DNA of 6,287 nucleotides from a bacterium (lineage in GTDB: Bacteria > ARS69). Positions 1 to 6,287 of this stretch are shown in pieces. Made by a program: the position numbers and the translations under genes. Positions within the stretch are counted from its first letter, which is position 1, and each line of letters starts with the position of its first letter. Location of the stretch: NCBI GenBank assembly GCA_025774865.1, contig JALGZO010000622.1:1-6287 (forward strand), read 5' to 3'. Under the pieces are notes generated by a model. That model had not been told where the DNA came from. It saw only the letters and a program-made list of their open reading frames with translations, and made no database searches.

Positions 1-1
1 T

Positions 2-1204
2 CAGTTCGATCGGATTCCCGGCTTGCGGACGAAGCTCGGGCGTCCGTCGTTCTTCAGCCTCAAGACTCCGATCGAGCTCGTGTTTTTCGGTGAGAACCTC
101 GAGCAGCTGCGAGACTACACGTTGAACCTGTTGCCCCAGGTCCGGGCGGTGCGCGGTCTCACGGACGTCCGGGCGTCGCTCGAAACCGGGAACCCCGAGA
201 TCACCGTCCGCTTCGACCGCGACCGCCTCGCCGCGTTCGATCTTTCGATCAGCGACGTGTCGACGGCCCTCCACGATCGCGTGCAGGGAGCGGTGGTCTC
301 GCGCTTCCGTGAGGAGGATCGCCACATCGACATTCGTGTGCGGAACCGCGAAGAGGATCGCGACACGGTAGGGGACATCGAGAACCTCGTCGTGGCGGAG
401 CGGAACGGGATCCCCGTGACGCTGGCCGCCGTCGCGGATCTCGAGCCGGCGCGCGGCCCGGCCGAGATTCACCGCGTGCAGCAGAGCCGCGCGGCAATCA
501 TCTCCGGAGAAGTCGTCGGGCGGAGCCTGGGCGACGTGGCCGACGCGCTCGAGCGGGTCGTCGCGGCGAACCCGCCGCCGGTCGGCGTATCGATGAATCT
601 TGCCGGTCAGAACGAGGAGATGAAGCGCTCGTTCGGAAGCCTCTGGTTCGCGCTCGCGCTCGCAGTGTTCCTCGTCTATCTCGTGATGGCGGGCACCTTC
701 GAGAATCTCGTGCACCCGTTCATCATCATGTTCACGATTCCGCTCGCGCTGGTGGGCGTCGTGGCCGGGCTCGCGCTGGGCGGACACACGGTCAACGTGA
801 TCTCTCTCATCGGAACGATCTTCCTCGCCGGCGTCGTCGTGAACAACGCGATCGTTCTCGTGGACGCGATCAATCGCTACCGGCGACTCGGCGTGGAGAA
901 GATCGAGGCGATCGTGCGGGCCGGGAACGTTCGACTTCGCCCCATCCTCATGACGACCCTCACGACGGTATTGGGGCTTCTGCCGATGGCGATCGGCTTC
1001 GGTCAGGGAGCGGAGCTTCGGCAACCGCTGGCCGTCGTCGTGAGCGCGGGCCTGATTGTGAGCACGGCATTGACCCTGCTCGTGATTCCGGTGACGTACG
1101 CGCTCGTGCCATCGCGCGTGCGTACCTACGCGGAAGACGAGGAGCTGGACCTGGTCGTGCGCGAGGCCGAGAAGCTGGCGTCCGCCCCGGGGAGCGCGCC
1201 ATGA
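2..1204 (+). CDS. RND efflux permease, C-terminal part (5' end outside window)
   Basis: Inner-membrane proton-driven efflux subunit of the RND superfamily (HAE1/AcrB-CusA-like). The frame is open to the left edge, so only the last 400 residues of a roughly 1000-1050 residue protein are present; a TTG at 23 is not taken as the start because the coding sequence clearly continues upstream. Seen, in order (residues counted from position 2): the second-half porter and docking region, with conserved strings such as FFGENLEQL, DVRASLETGNPEI and ARGPAEIHRVQQSRAA; then TM8 (about 210-230, ALAVFLVYLVMAGTFEN), TM9, TM10 containing GVVVNNAIVLVD (Asn281-Asn282), TM11 (RPILMTTLTTVLGLLP) and TM12 (QPLAVVVSAGLIVSTALTLL). 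In AcrB the TM10 position matching the first Asn is the relay lysine Lys940; Asn here is common in HAE1-type homologues. The gene ends in an ATGA overlap with the next permease, so the two are co-translated. Substrate cannot be read from the sequence. Confidence 0.95.
   Translation, partial: QFDRIPGLRTKLGRPSFFSLKTPIELVFFGENLEQLRDYTLNLLPQVRAVRGLTDVRASLETGNPEITVRFDRDRLAAFDLSISDVSTALHDRVQGAVVSRFREEDRHIDIRVRNREEDRDTVGDIENLVVAERNGIPVTLAAVADLEPARGPAEIHRVQQSRAAIISGEVVGRSLGDVADALERVVAANPPPVGVSMNLAGQNEEMKRSFGSLWFALALAVFLVYLVMAGTFENLVHPFIIMFTIPLALVGVVAGLALGGHTVNVISLIGTIFLAGVVVNNAIVLVDAINRYRRLGVEKIEAIVRAGNVRLRPILMTTLTTVLGLLPMAIGFGQGAELRQPLAVVVSAGLIVSTALTLLVIPVTYALVPSRVRTYAEDEELDLVVREAEKLASAPGSAP
1189..1194 (+). 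promoter_or_regulatory. Ribosome binding site of the second RND permease
   Basis: GGGGAG lies 6 bases before the ATG at 1201, inside the last codons of the upstream permease gene. With the ATGA stop/start overlap it supports 1201 as the true start and suggests that ribosomes finishing the first permease re-initiate directly on the second. Confidence 0.7.
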
Positions 1205-4200
1205 CCCTGCCCGAGCTCGCGATCCGCCGGCCGATCACGACTCTCATGATCCTCGTTTCGCTCTTCGTCATCGGGGCGATCGCGCTCACGCGGTTACCCC
1301 TCGCTTTCCTTCCCGAGGTGGACGAGCCGCAGATCTGGGTCGTGGTGCCGTATCCGAACGCGTCGCCGAAAACGGTGGAGCGCTCGGTGCTCCGGCCGAT
1401 GGAGGATGCGCTCGGCTCGCTATCCGGCCTCAGATACATGTGGTCCCGCTGCGACGAATCGAGCGCGCGCGTCAGCCTCTACTTCGATTGGGACACCGAT
1501 ATGGGGCTGAAGCGGGTGGAGGTGCGGGAGCGCGTGGAGCGGGCGCGTGACGAGCTACCGGCCGACGTCGACCAGATTCACATCTCGCGGTTCTGGGACA
1601 CGGGACGAACGGGGGAGACGATCCTCGAGGCCCGCATCGCGTCCGGCCGCGACCTGAGCCAGGGGTACGAGCTCCTCGATCGGAAGATCGTGAAGCCGCT
1701 GGAACGGATCCCCGGCGTGGCGACCGTCGAGCTCGACGGAGTCAACCCGCGGGAAATCCGAGTGAACCTGAGGCTCGCCGACATCCGAGCTCACGGCGTC
1801 GACGTACGCCACGTGATGGACGTTCTGTACTCGAACAACGAGGACCGGTCGATCGGCGTCATCCGCGAGGCCGATCAGAATCTGATGCTGCGGGCGATCG
1901 GCACGTTCGAGACCGTGGACGAGATCCGCAACCTCGTCGTGTCCGACGTCGGCGTGAAGCTCTCCGACGTCGCCGACGTCTGGTACCGCGAGCCACCGCT
2001 CGAGTACGGCCGCCATCTCGACGGACAGTTCGCGCTCGGCGTCGGCGTCTCGAAGGAGTCGACCGCGAACACGGTCGAGGTCTCGCGGGAGATCAAGCGC
2101 CGGGTGGCGGAGATGGGTGAGGACCCCGAGCTGGAAGGGATCAACTTCCTGATCTGGGAGGACCAGGGTGCGGAGATCCTCAAGACGATGGGGGACCTCC
2201 GGAACACCGGCATCCTGGGCGCCCTGCTCGCGTCGATCGTGCTCTACCTTTTCCTGCGCCGCTGGTCGGCCACCTTCTTCGCGGTGGTCTGCATTCCGTT
2301 CTCGCTGATCGTGGCGTGTGGGGTCGTGTGGGCGAAGGGCGGCAATCTGAACACCCTGACTCTCCTGGGTCTCATCGTCGGCATCGGCATGCTCGTCGAC
2401 AACGCGGTCGTGGTGATGGAGAACATCAATCGCTACCAGGAGAAGGGCGTCGAGAGCCGGGCGGCTGCGTTGATCGGGTCCCGGGAAGTGTCGGTGGCGG
2501 TGATCGCCGCGACGATGACTTCCGTGATCGTATTCCTGCCCATCATCTTCTCGCGCCCGAACGAGATGAATCTGTACCTGAAGGAGCTCGGCCTCACCGT
2601 TTGCTTCACGCTCTTGGCGTCGCTCTTCATCAGCCAGACGTTGATCCCGCTCGCGTCGGGTCGCTTCATCAAGGCGAAGAAAGGCCGGGGGCCGGGGCGG
2701 CACATGACCGCGATGCAGGATCGGTACGAGTCGATCCTGACGTTCACGTTGAACCACAAGTGGCTCGCGCCGACCGTGGGACTCGCCGTGATCGGGTCGG
2801 CGGTGTGGCCGTTCCTGAAGATCGACAAGAACTTCGAGACGAATCCGAGCGAGATGTTCGTGGCAATCCGGTACCACCTCTCGGAGCCGATGTCCCTGGA
2901 TCGCAAGGAGGAGCTCATCACGCGGGTGGAGAAGTCGCTCGAGCCTCACCGGGAGGAGCTGCACGTCAAGTCGGTCTACAGCTTCTGGAGCCCGCGCTGG
3001 ATGATGACCCGCTGCTACATGGAGGACGGGCACACGAACGAAGACGAGATGAACAAGGTCCGCAAGAAGCTCAAGGAGGTCACGCCGAAGATCGCGGGGC
3101 TACGCCTCGAGGTGCAGGACAGCGCGCCGTTCTGGCATCGGAACCGCGGGAAGCGCGTGGGATTCCGACTCTCCGGCGAGGACACGGGGGTCCTCACCGA
3201 GCTCGCGGAGGAGGCGAAGTTCCGGCTGGAGGCGGTCGAGGGTCTCTTCGACTTCTACTCCTCGGCGGAGGGCGGCAAGTTCGAGGTGCAAACGCGCGTC
3301 GATCGGAACCTCGCGCGCGAGTACGGCGTGGGCGTGACGCAGGCGGCCGAGGTCGTGGAAATGACGTTCCGAGGGCGACGGCTGCCTCGCTACCGCGGGG
3401 AAGCCGACCAGGAGATCGAGATGAACCTCACCCTCGACGAGCAGGATCAAGAGAGCCTCGAACAACTCCGGGGCCTTCCGCTGCTGCAGGCGGGATCGGG
3501 AGGCGACGGGGTCGATTGGCGGGCCCGGACCGGCGCGCAGGCGTCGATTCCCCTCGCCACGGTGGCCGATTTCTCCGTCGTCAAGGGCCCCGACGACATC
3601 TCCCGCGATAACCGCGTGACCGGCGTTTGGGTCGGCGCCCGCTACGACGAGGGGACCCAGGACGAGTACGTCGAGCAGTGCGAGGTCATCCTGGACGAGA
3701 TGGAGCTCCCGTACGGGTACGAGTGGGAGCACCGTCAGTTCCGCCGCGACGCCCGCGAGAGTCAGATGGAGTTCCTGATCAACCTGGCGCTCGCGCTCGG
3801 TCTCATCTTCGCGGTGATGGCGGGCCTCTTCGAGTCGTCGCGGCAGGCGATGTCGCTCATGGTGTCACTGCCGTTCGCGCTGGCGGGAGCCACCTGGACC
3901 CTCTATCTGACGGGCACCGACTTCGATCAGCCGGCGTCGGTGGGGCTCTTTCTGTTGCTCGGCATCGTCGTGAACAACGGGATCGTCATGATCGAGCACA
4001 TCAACCAGTACCGCCGGCAGGGGATGGACCGCCGGCACGCCATGCTGCTCGGCGGCCGCGAACGGCTGCGGCCGATCCTCATGACGGCGGTCACCACGCT
4101 GCTCGGGCTCCTGCCGATCGCTCTTCAGAAGCCGAGCCTCGCCGGCGTGTACTACTACTCCATGGCGCTCGTCATCATGGGCGGGCTCGCGATCTCCACC

Positions 4201-4326
4201 GTGCTCACCACCTTGTTGCTACCGACGACCGTGTGCCTCACGGAAGACTCGCTCGGGTGGATCGCGCGAACGGCGAGGCGGGTGGCGCGGGTGCGGTTGC
4301 GGCGGCGGGAAGCGTCGGGGGTCTGA
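1201..4326 (+). CDS. RND efflux permease, full length (HAE1/AcrB-like)
   Basis: Complete 1041-residue inner-membrane RND transporter, normal length for the family, predicted to exchange protons for a hydrophobic substrate passed to a periplasmic adaptor and outer-membrane channel. TM1 is at about 11-31 after the typical start LPELAIRRPITTLMI. The first porter domain follows, then TM2 (about 337-357), TM3, TM4 with GIGMLVDNAVVVMENI, TM5, TM6, TM7 (521-540), the second porter domain, TM8 (858-880), TM9 (884-905), TM10 with GIVVNNGIVMIEHI, TM11 (957-976, RPILMTAVTTLLGLLP) and TM12 (about 987-1010). Asp400 in TM4 matches the proton-relay Asp407 of AcrB; the neighbour is Asn401 rather than a second Asp, and the Lys940 position in TM10 is Asn925. 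These are typical HAE1-type variants, so proton coupling through Asp400 is inferred. A Gly-rich stretch near residues 763-780 (AGSGGDGVDWRARTG) looks longer than usual for the loop before the IPLATVADF strand. The start is fixed by ATGA overlap and GGGGAG. A mixed trimer with the upstream permease, as in MdtBC, is possible but not proven. Substrate unknown. Confidence 0.96.
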   Translation: MTLPELAIRRPITTLMILVSLFVIGAIALTRLPLAFLPEVDEPQIWVVVPYPNASPKTVERSVLRPMEDALGSLSGLRYMWSRCDESSARVSLYFDWDTDMGLKRVEVRERVERARDELPADVDQIHISRFWDTGRTGETILEARIASGRDLSQGYELLDRKIVKPLERIPGVATVELDGVNPREIRVNLRLADIRAHGVDVRHVMDVLYSNNEDRSIGVIREADQNLMLRAIGTFETVDEIRNLVVSDVGVKLSDVADVWYREPPLEYGRHLDGQFALGVGVSKESTANTVEVSREIKRRVAEMGEDPELEGINFLIWEDQGAEILKTMGDLRNTGILGALLASIVLYLFLRRWSATFFAVVCIPFSLIVACGVVWAKGGNLNTLTLLGLIVGIGMLVDNAVVVMENINRYQEKGVESRAAALIGSREVSVAVIAATMTSVIVFLPIIFSRPNEMNLYLKELGLTVCFTLLASLFISQTLIPLASGRFIKAKKGRGPGRHMTAMQDRYESILTFTLNHKWLAPTVGLAVIGSAVWPFLKIDKNFETNPSEMFVAIRYHLSEPMSLDRKEELITRVEKSLEPHREELHVKSVYSFWSPRWMMTRCYMEDGHTNEDEMNKVRKKLKEVTPKIAGLRLEVQDSAPFWHRNRGKRVGFRLSGEDTGVLTELAEEAKFRLEAVEGLFDFYSSAEGGKFEVQTRVDRNLAREYGVGVTQAAEVVEMTFRGRRLPRYRGEADQEIEMNLTLDEQDQESLEQLRGLPLLQAGSGGDGVDWRARTGAQASIPLATVADFSVVKGPDDISRDNRVTGVWVGARYDEGTQDEYVEQCEVILDEMELPYGYEWEHRQFRRDARESQMEFLINLALALGLIFAVMAGLFESSRQAMSLMVSLPFALAGATWTLYLTGTDFDQPASVGLFLLLGIVVNNGIVMIEHINQYRRQGMDRRHAMLLGGRERLRPILMTAVTTLLGLLPIALQKPSLAGVYYYSMALVIMGGLAISTVLTTLLLPTTVCLTEDSLGWIARTARRVARVRLRRREASGV

Positions 4327-4351
4327 CGCGGTATCGCGAGGTCCATTGGGT

Positions 4352-4375
4352 GCGAAACGGCGAGGTACGTTTTGC
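4352..4375. repeat. Inverted repeat 1 in convergent gap
   Basis: GCGAAACG at 4352-4359 pairs with CGTTTTGC at 4368-4375 (8 pairs, one of them G-U) around an 8-base loop. It lies 26 bases after the stop of the second permease. No T-run follows on either strand, so a role as an intrinsic terminator on its own is doubtful; it may assist the larger stem at 4381-4414. Confidence 0.45.
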
Positions 4376-4380
4376 GAGAG

Positions 4381-4414
4381 GAAGGACCCGGCCGTTCGAT
4401 CGGCCGGGCCCTTC
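4381..4414. terminator. Strong GC-rich hairpin, likely bidirectional terminator
   Basis: The arms 4381-4394 (GAAGGACCCGGCCG) and 4401-4414 (CGGCCGGGCCCTTC) form a 14-pair stem with a single A-C mismatch and a 6-base loop (TTCGAT). It sits between two convergent genes, 54 bases after the stop of the RND gene and 45 bases after the stop of the minus-strand gene, the expected place for a shared transcription stop. Neither side has a clear T-tract: CAAATGAACG follows on the plus strand and CTCTCGCAAA on the minus strand. It is therefore not a textbook intrinsic terminator; it could act by pausing, by an unusual U-poor mechanism, or by protecting the 3' end of the messages. Confidence 0.6.
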
Positions 4415-4427
4415 AAATGAACGGGAT

Positions 4428-4449
4428 GACGAGGGGGTTACTTCTCGTC
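4428..4449. repeat. Inverted repeat 3 in convergent gap
   Basis: GACGAG (4428-4433) and CTCGTC (4444-4449) form a 6-pair stem, extendable outward by one A-T and two G-U pairs, around a 10-base loop. On the plus strand it is followed by GTTTCTCC, a weak T-rich stretch, so it could be a secondary terminator for the RND transcript. It ends 10 bases before the stop codon of the minus-strand gene. Confidence 0.4.
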
Positions 4450-4459
4450 GTTTCTCCGC

Positions 4460-4741
4460 TCACTTCTTCCCACTGCGCGACTGTTTTTCCATTGCGCGCT
4501 CGACGAAATGGGTCCCCCGGGCCAGATCGGAGACGTCGAGTTCACCGCTCACGACGTTCGTGAGGAAGTACGCCCAGAGAGTGCATCCCCACAGGGACTC
4601 CGGGACGCCGCTGAGATCAGGGGCGCGCGACACGAGCGAATTGATATTCGGCTCCGGGGCGATTGCGGACTGCTTGTCGGCGGCAAACGCCGACGTGCTC
4701 AGGATCATCAGGGCCGCGAGGATGAGGGCGACGGGTTTCAT
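4460..4741 (-). CDS. Small exported protein of unknown function (93 aa)
   Basis: I do not recognise a family. What supports a real gene is a textbook Sec signal peptide: Met-Lys start, hydrophobic core (VALILAALMIL, residues 4-14), then SAFA before a predicted cleavage at Ala20-Ala21. There is no lipobox cysteine, so the roughly 73-residue mature product should be soluble in the periplasm or outside the cell. The mature part has a Pro/Asn-containing N-terminal stretch (APEPNINSLV), a central aromatic segment around LWGCTLWAYFL (residues 50-60) with the only Cys (Cys53), an acidic helix-like part, and a basic end (SRSGKK). GGAGGA on the minus strand (4749-4754), 7 bases before the ATG, fixes the start. 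It is convergent with the pump operon and divergent from the ATPase gene, so it is probably transcribed alone. Overlapping frames on the other strand lack comparable signals. The lone Cys argues against an internal disulfide; a link to the pump is not supported. Confidence 0.75.
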   Translation of the reverse strand: MKPVALILAALMILSTSAFAADKQSAIAPEPNINSLVSRAPDLSGVPESLWGCTLWAYFLTNVVSGELDVSDLARGTHFVERAMEKQSRSGKK

Positions 4742-4748
4742 TTCGGGT

Positions 4749-4754
4749 TCCTCC
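4749..4754 (-). promoter_or_regulatory. Ribosome binding site of the small exported protein
   Basis: The minus strand reads GGAGGA, 7 bases before the ATG at 4741. This is a near-perfect Shine-Dalgarno match at normal spacing and is the main evidence, with the signal peptide, that this short frame is translated. Confidence 0.75.
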
Positions 4755-4975
4755 AGGGTTGTGGCGTTTCTGACGAGGCCTTTTCTCGCCTCACACCCTT
4801 CATCGAGGCGGCCGCCGTTTTTCGGGGTCTGGTCGCCGGGCAGCGCCGGCGTCGTGAAGCTCCGAACCAGGGGTCCAGGCGCCGGTGTTGGTAACCGGAC
4901 GTCAGGGAGGAGTGGGTGGAATGGCGGATCGCAAGCGTCCTGGGCGGACAGTCAGGGACGACTCTACATTGTTGA

Positions 4976-4981
4976 TATATA
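4976..4981 (+). promoter_or_regulatory. Possible -10 element (weak)
   Basis: TATATA sits in the only AT-rich island of the intergenic region, about 105 bases upstream of the ATPase start. The sequence 16-18 bases before it (AGGGAC region, 4953-4959) is a poor match to TTGACA, so the promoter call is weak. The island is close to symmetric in AT content and could equally serve the minus strand. Confidence 0.2.
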
Positions 4982-5086
4982 GTTGCTTGTCTCGTCGGAG
5001 GGAGCCGCTCTAGTCGAATCACCCGCGGCGTCTCGGAGGCGTGGCATACTGGTGCGGCATCATGTCCCGGAAACGGAATCCCCCTG

Positions 5087-6287
5087 ATGGCCGAGTCCAA
5101 GTTCACACCGATCGAGCCGAACCCCTACATCGTGGGGAACCCCGTCCGGAATCCAGAGATGTTCTTTTGGCGGAATGCTCTTCGTCTTCTGCGGCGAGCG
5201 CCGAAGCGGGAAAACATCAATCCTCTTCCAGATTCGTGATGGTCGCCTCGGCCCCGACTTCCTGCCGGTCCTGATCGACATGCAAGCCATGGCGATCGAG
5301 ACGGAGGCCAATTTCTTCGCGAACATCACGAAAGAGGTCATGCGCTCACTCCACGATCGCTGCGAGGATTTGGAGCCTCCACATTATGACCTCGCCAATC
5401 CGTCCGCAACGTTCGCAGAGTTCGTTGACGAGCTCAGCTCCTTGCACCCGGACAAGAGGCTCGTTCTTCTCTTCGACGAGTACGAGCTCATGGAGGACAA
5501 GGTAAACGGCGGCCAGCTGAGTGAAGACGTCTTTCGCATCTTTTCGCACCTGATGGAAAGGCAGACGAAGCCAGTCTTCTTCGTCTTCACGGGATCGCAA
5601 CATCTCGACGAGCGAGGTCATCATGTCTGGAGCATCCTCGCAAAGTCACATTTCAAACGTATCAGCTTCCTGGACCGATCGGATGCTCTGAATCTCATCA
5701 CCCGTCCCGTGCAGGGGCGCGTCGACTACACGGAGGAAACTGTCGAGAAGATCTACCGTTTGGCGGCGGGCCAGCCGTTCTACACACAATGGATTTGTCA
5801 GAATCTCGTCGACTACCTCAATGAGCATCACACGAACGTGGCAAACGTAGAGGATCTCTCCTCGGTTACGAAGGGGCTCATCAACAATCCGGCCCCGGAG
5901 ATGACGCGCCTCTGGGGAGACCTGAAGACCGACGAGATGTTGACTCTCGCCCTTCTGGCGGAAGTTCTCGAGCAGGAATCCGAGTTCACGACGTCCCAGA
6001 CACTTTTGCGGTTGGCCCAGAGAAGCTATCCGATCTCCATCGATTTGCCGCGGATCGCCACCGCGTCTGAAGCCCTGATCAGAAACGAGCTCCTGCTGAG
6101 GCATCCGGATGACCCACGGAAGGGATACCAATTCCGGATGGACATCTGGCGCCTCTGGGTTCGTCGTAGTCACTCTGTCTGGCAGGTCATCCAGGAGCGG
6201 GGAGTCCCGACCCGGAAGCGCTGGTACCAGCGGGTGGCAGTCCGGATTGCGGCGATGGCGATAGTATCTCTCGTACTGGCCTGGGGT
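5087..6287 (+). pseudogene. P-loop ATPase (archaeal-ATPase/AAA_16-like) with C-terminal membrane helix; frameshifted, 3' end outside window
   Basis: Begins at ATG 5087 with the family-like start PNPYIVGNPVRNPEMFF (residues 11-27). That frame stops at TGA 5237-5239, but the ATPase continues one frame over from 5169 to the right edge without a stop. Removing one T from TTTT at 5165-5168 joins them. In the joined protein (400 residues visible): Walker A GERRSGKT (36-43; 5193-5216), Walker B LVLLFDEYE with Asp130-Glu131 (5475-5480), sensor-1-like FVFTGSQ (TGS at 168-170), lid motif GQPFYTQ (228-234; 5769-5789), a winged-helix-like part ending near YQFRMDIWRLWVRR, and a membrane helix starting about residue 385 (VRIAAMAIVSLVLAWG), cut by the edge. 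Relatives, as I recall them, have FFGR plus about 20 residues between the N-terminal signature and the strand before Walker A; here GlyGly leads directly into MLFVFCGERR, so a segment is probably deleted. All catalytic motifs survive. A shorter product could start at ATG 5175, but it lacks a ribosome binding site and the N-terminal signature. The true start has only weak GGAA (5075-5078). Function unknown; ATP-dependent signalling at the inner membrane is inferred. Confidence 0.8.
5165..5172 (+). other. Frame break / deletion junction in the ATPase gene
   Basis: The sequence TTTTGGCG marks where the N-terminal signature (frame of ATG 5087) must pass into the Walker A frame. A one-base gain in the T run, or a deletion of a non-multiple of three bases, explains the break. 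TTT followed by TGG C would also let a Phe-tRNA slip forward by one base (UUU to UUU), so +1 slippage cannot be excluded, but the apparent loss of about 20 residues at the same point favours a deletion. Confidence 0.65.

Larger units (their letters stand above)
4742..5086. other. Divergent intergenic region, 345 bases
   Basis: This stretch separates the minus-strand small gene from the plus-strand ATPase gene, so promoters for both should lie here. I see no convincing coding frame: frames crossing it are short, rich in Arg/Pro/Ser, and lack a start signal. Visible details are GAGGC/GCCTC around a pyrimidine-rich loop (4775-4792), a 10-base palindrome GGCGGCCGCC (4807-4816), a small CCGGT/ACCGG repeat (4882-4898), and an AT-rich island TTGTTGATATATAG (4969-4982), which could hold a -10 element. 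No well-matched -35/-10 pair was found on either strand, and no tRNA fold. Confidence 0.6.

Noticed and set aside
1555-3033. Long minus-strand open frame of 492 codons inside the RND gene
   Set aside because: It is antisense to an unmistakable RND permease, is rich in Arg, His, Asp and Glu as expected for a shadow frame in GC-rich DNA, and has no domain or start signal.
2316-3611. Plus-strand 431-codon open frame inside the RND gene
   Set aside because: Overlaps the permease in another frame; Arg/Gly/Pro-rich low-complexity product typical of high-GC shadows.
4807-4816. Palindrome GGCGGCCGCC
   Set aside because: A 10-base GC palindrome is expected by chance in DNA of this composition; no partner site or flanking symmetry.
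4508-4894. Plus-strand 128-codon frame opposite the small exported protein
   Set aside because: No ribosome binding site or recognisable feature, whereas the minus strand has a signal peptide and GGAGGA.
3627-4982. Plus-strand 451-codon open frame running past the RND stop and over the small minus-strand gene
   Set aside because: Crosses the convergent hairpins and the signal-peptide gene, product is Arg/Ala/His-rich in its first half with no recognisable domain.
5000-5060. tRNA-like string GTCGAATCACC
   Set aside because: No acceptor stem or anticodon arm could be assembled around it.
4738-5106. Minus-strand 122-codon frame upstream of the small gene
   Set aside because: Arg/Pro/Ser-rich, overlaps the ATPase start, no ribosome binding site; looks like noncoding sequence.
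5041-5274. Plus-strand 77-codon frame across the ATPase start
   Set aside because: Third frame of the ATPase region; contains neither the N-terminal signature nor Walker A.
1-6287. CRISPR array, insertion sequence or phage attachment site
   Set aside because: No regularly spaced repeats, transposase frame, or terminal inverted repeats with target duplication were visible.

Overview
The window looks like chromosomal DNA from a GC-rich Gram-negative bacterium, probably an uncultured lineage. Sixty-base samples inside the transporter genes run at about 67-72% GC, and the genes present (RND inner-membrane pumps, a Sec-exported small protein) imply a periplasm. Nothing here fixes the phylum.

Layout: (1) Positions 2-1204, + strand: the C-terminal 400 residues of an RND efflux permease whose start lies outside the window. 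(2) Positions 1201-4326, + strand: a second, complete RND permease of 1041 residues, overlapping the first by ATGA and therefore translationally coupled. The two look like the tail of an operon whose adaptor and outer-membrane channel, if present, would be upstream. (3) Positions 4327-4459: a 133-base gap between convergent genes, holding three consecutive inverted repeats, the strongest a likely two-way transcription stop. (4) Positions 4460-4741, - strand: a 93-residue exported protein with a clear signal peptide and a good ribosome binding site, not recognised as any family. (5) Positions 4742-5086: a 345-base divergent intergenic region with no convincing gene and one short AT-rich island. 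(6) Positions 5087-6287, + strand: a P-loop ATPase gene of the archaeal-ATPase/AAA_16-like (STAND-related) kind, ending in a predicted transmembrane helix cut by the window edge. Its reading frame is broken between the N-terminal family signature and the Walker A motif, and about 20 residues seem to be missing there, so it is called a pseudogene or, less likely, a gene needing a +1 frameshift. Sampled GC in this gene is about 57%, lower than in the pump genes.

The two pump genes very probably work together, either as a mixed trimer or as two parallel pumps. The small exported protein and the ATPase are on opposite strands from each other and have no visible link to the pump. The most unusual item is the broken ATPase gene. 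No CRISPR array, insertion sequence, tRNA or rRNA was seen.
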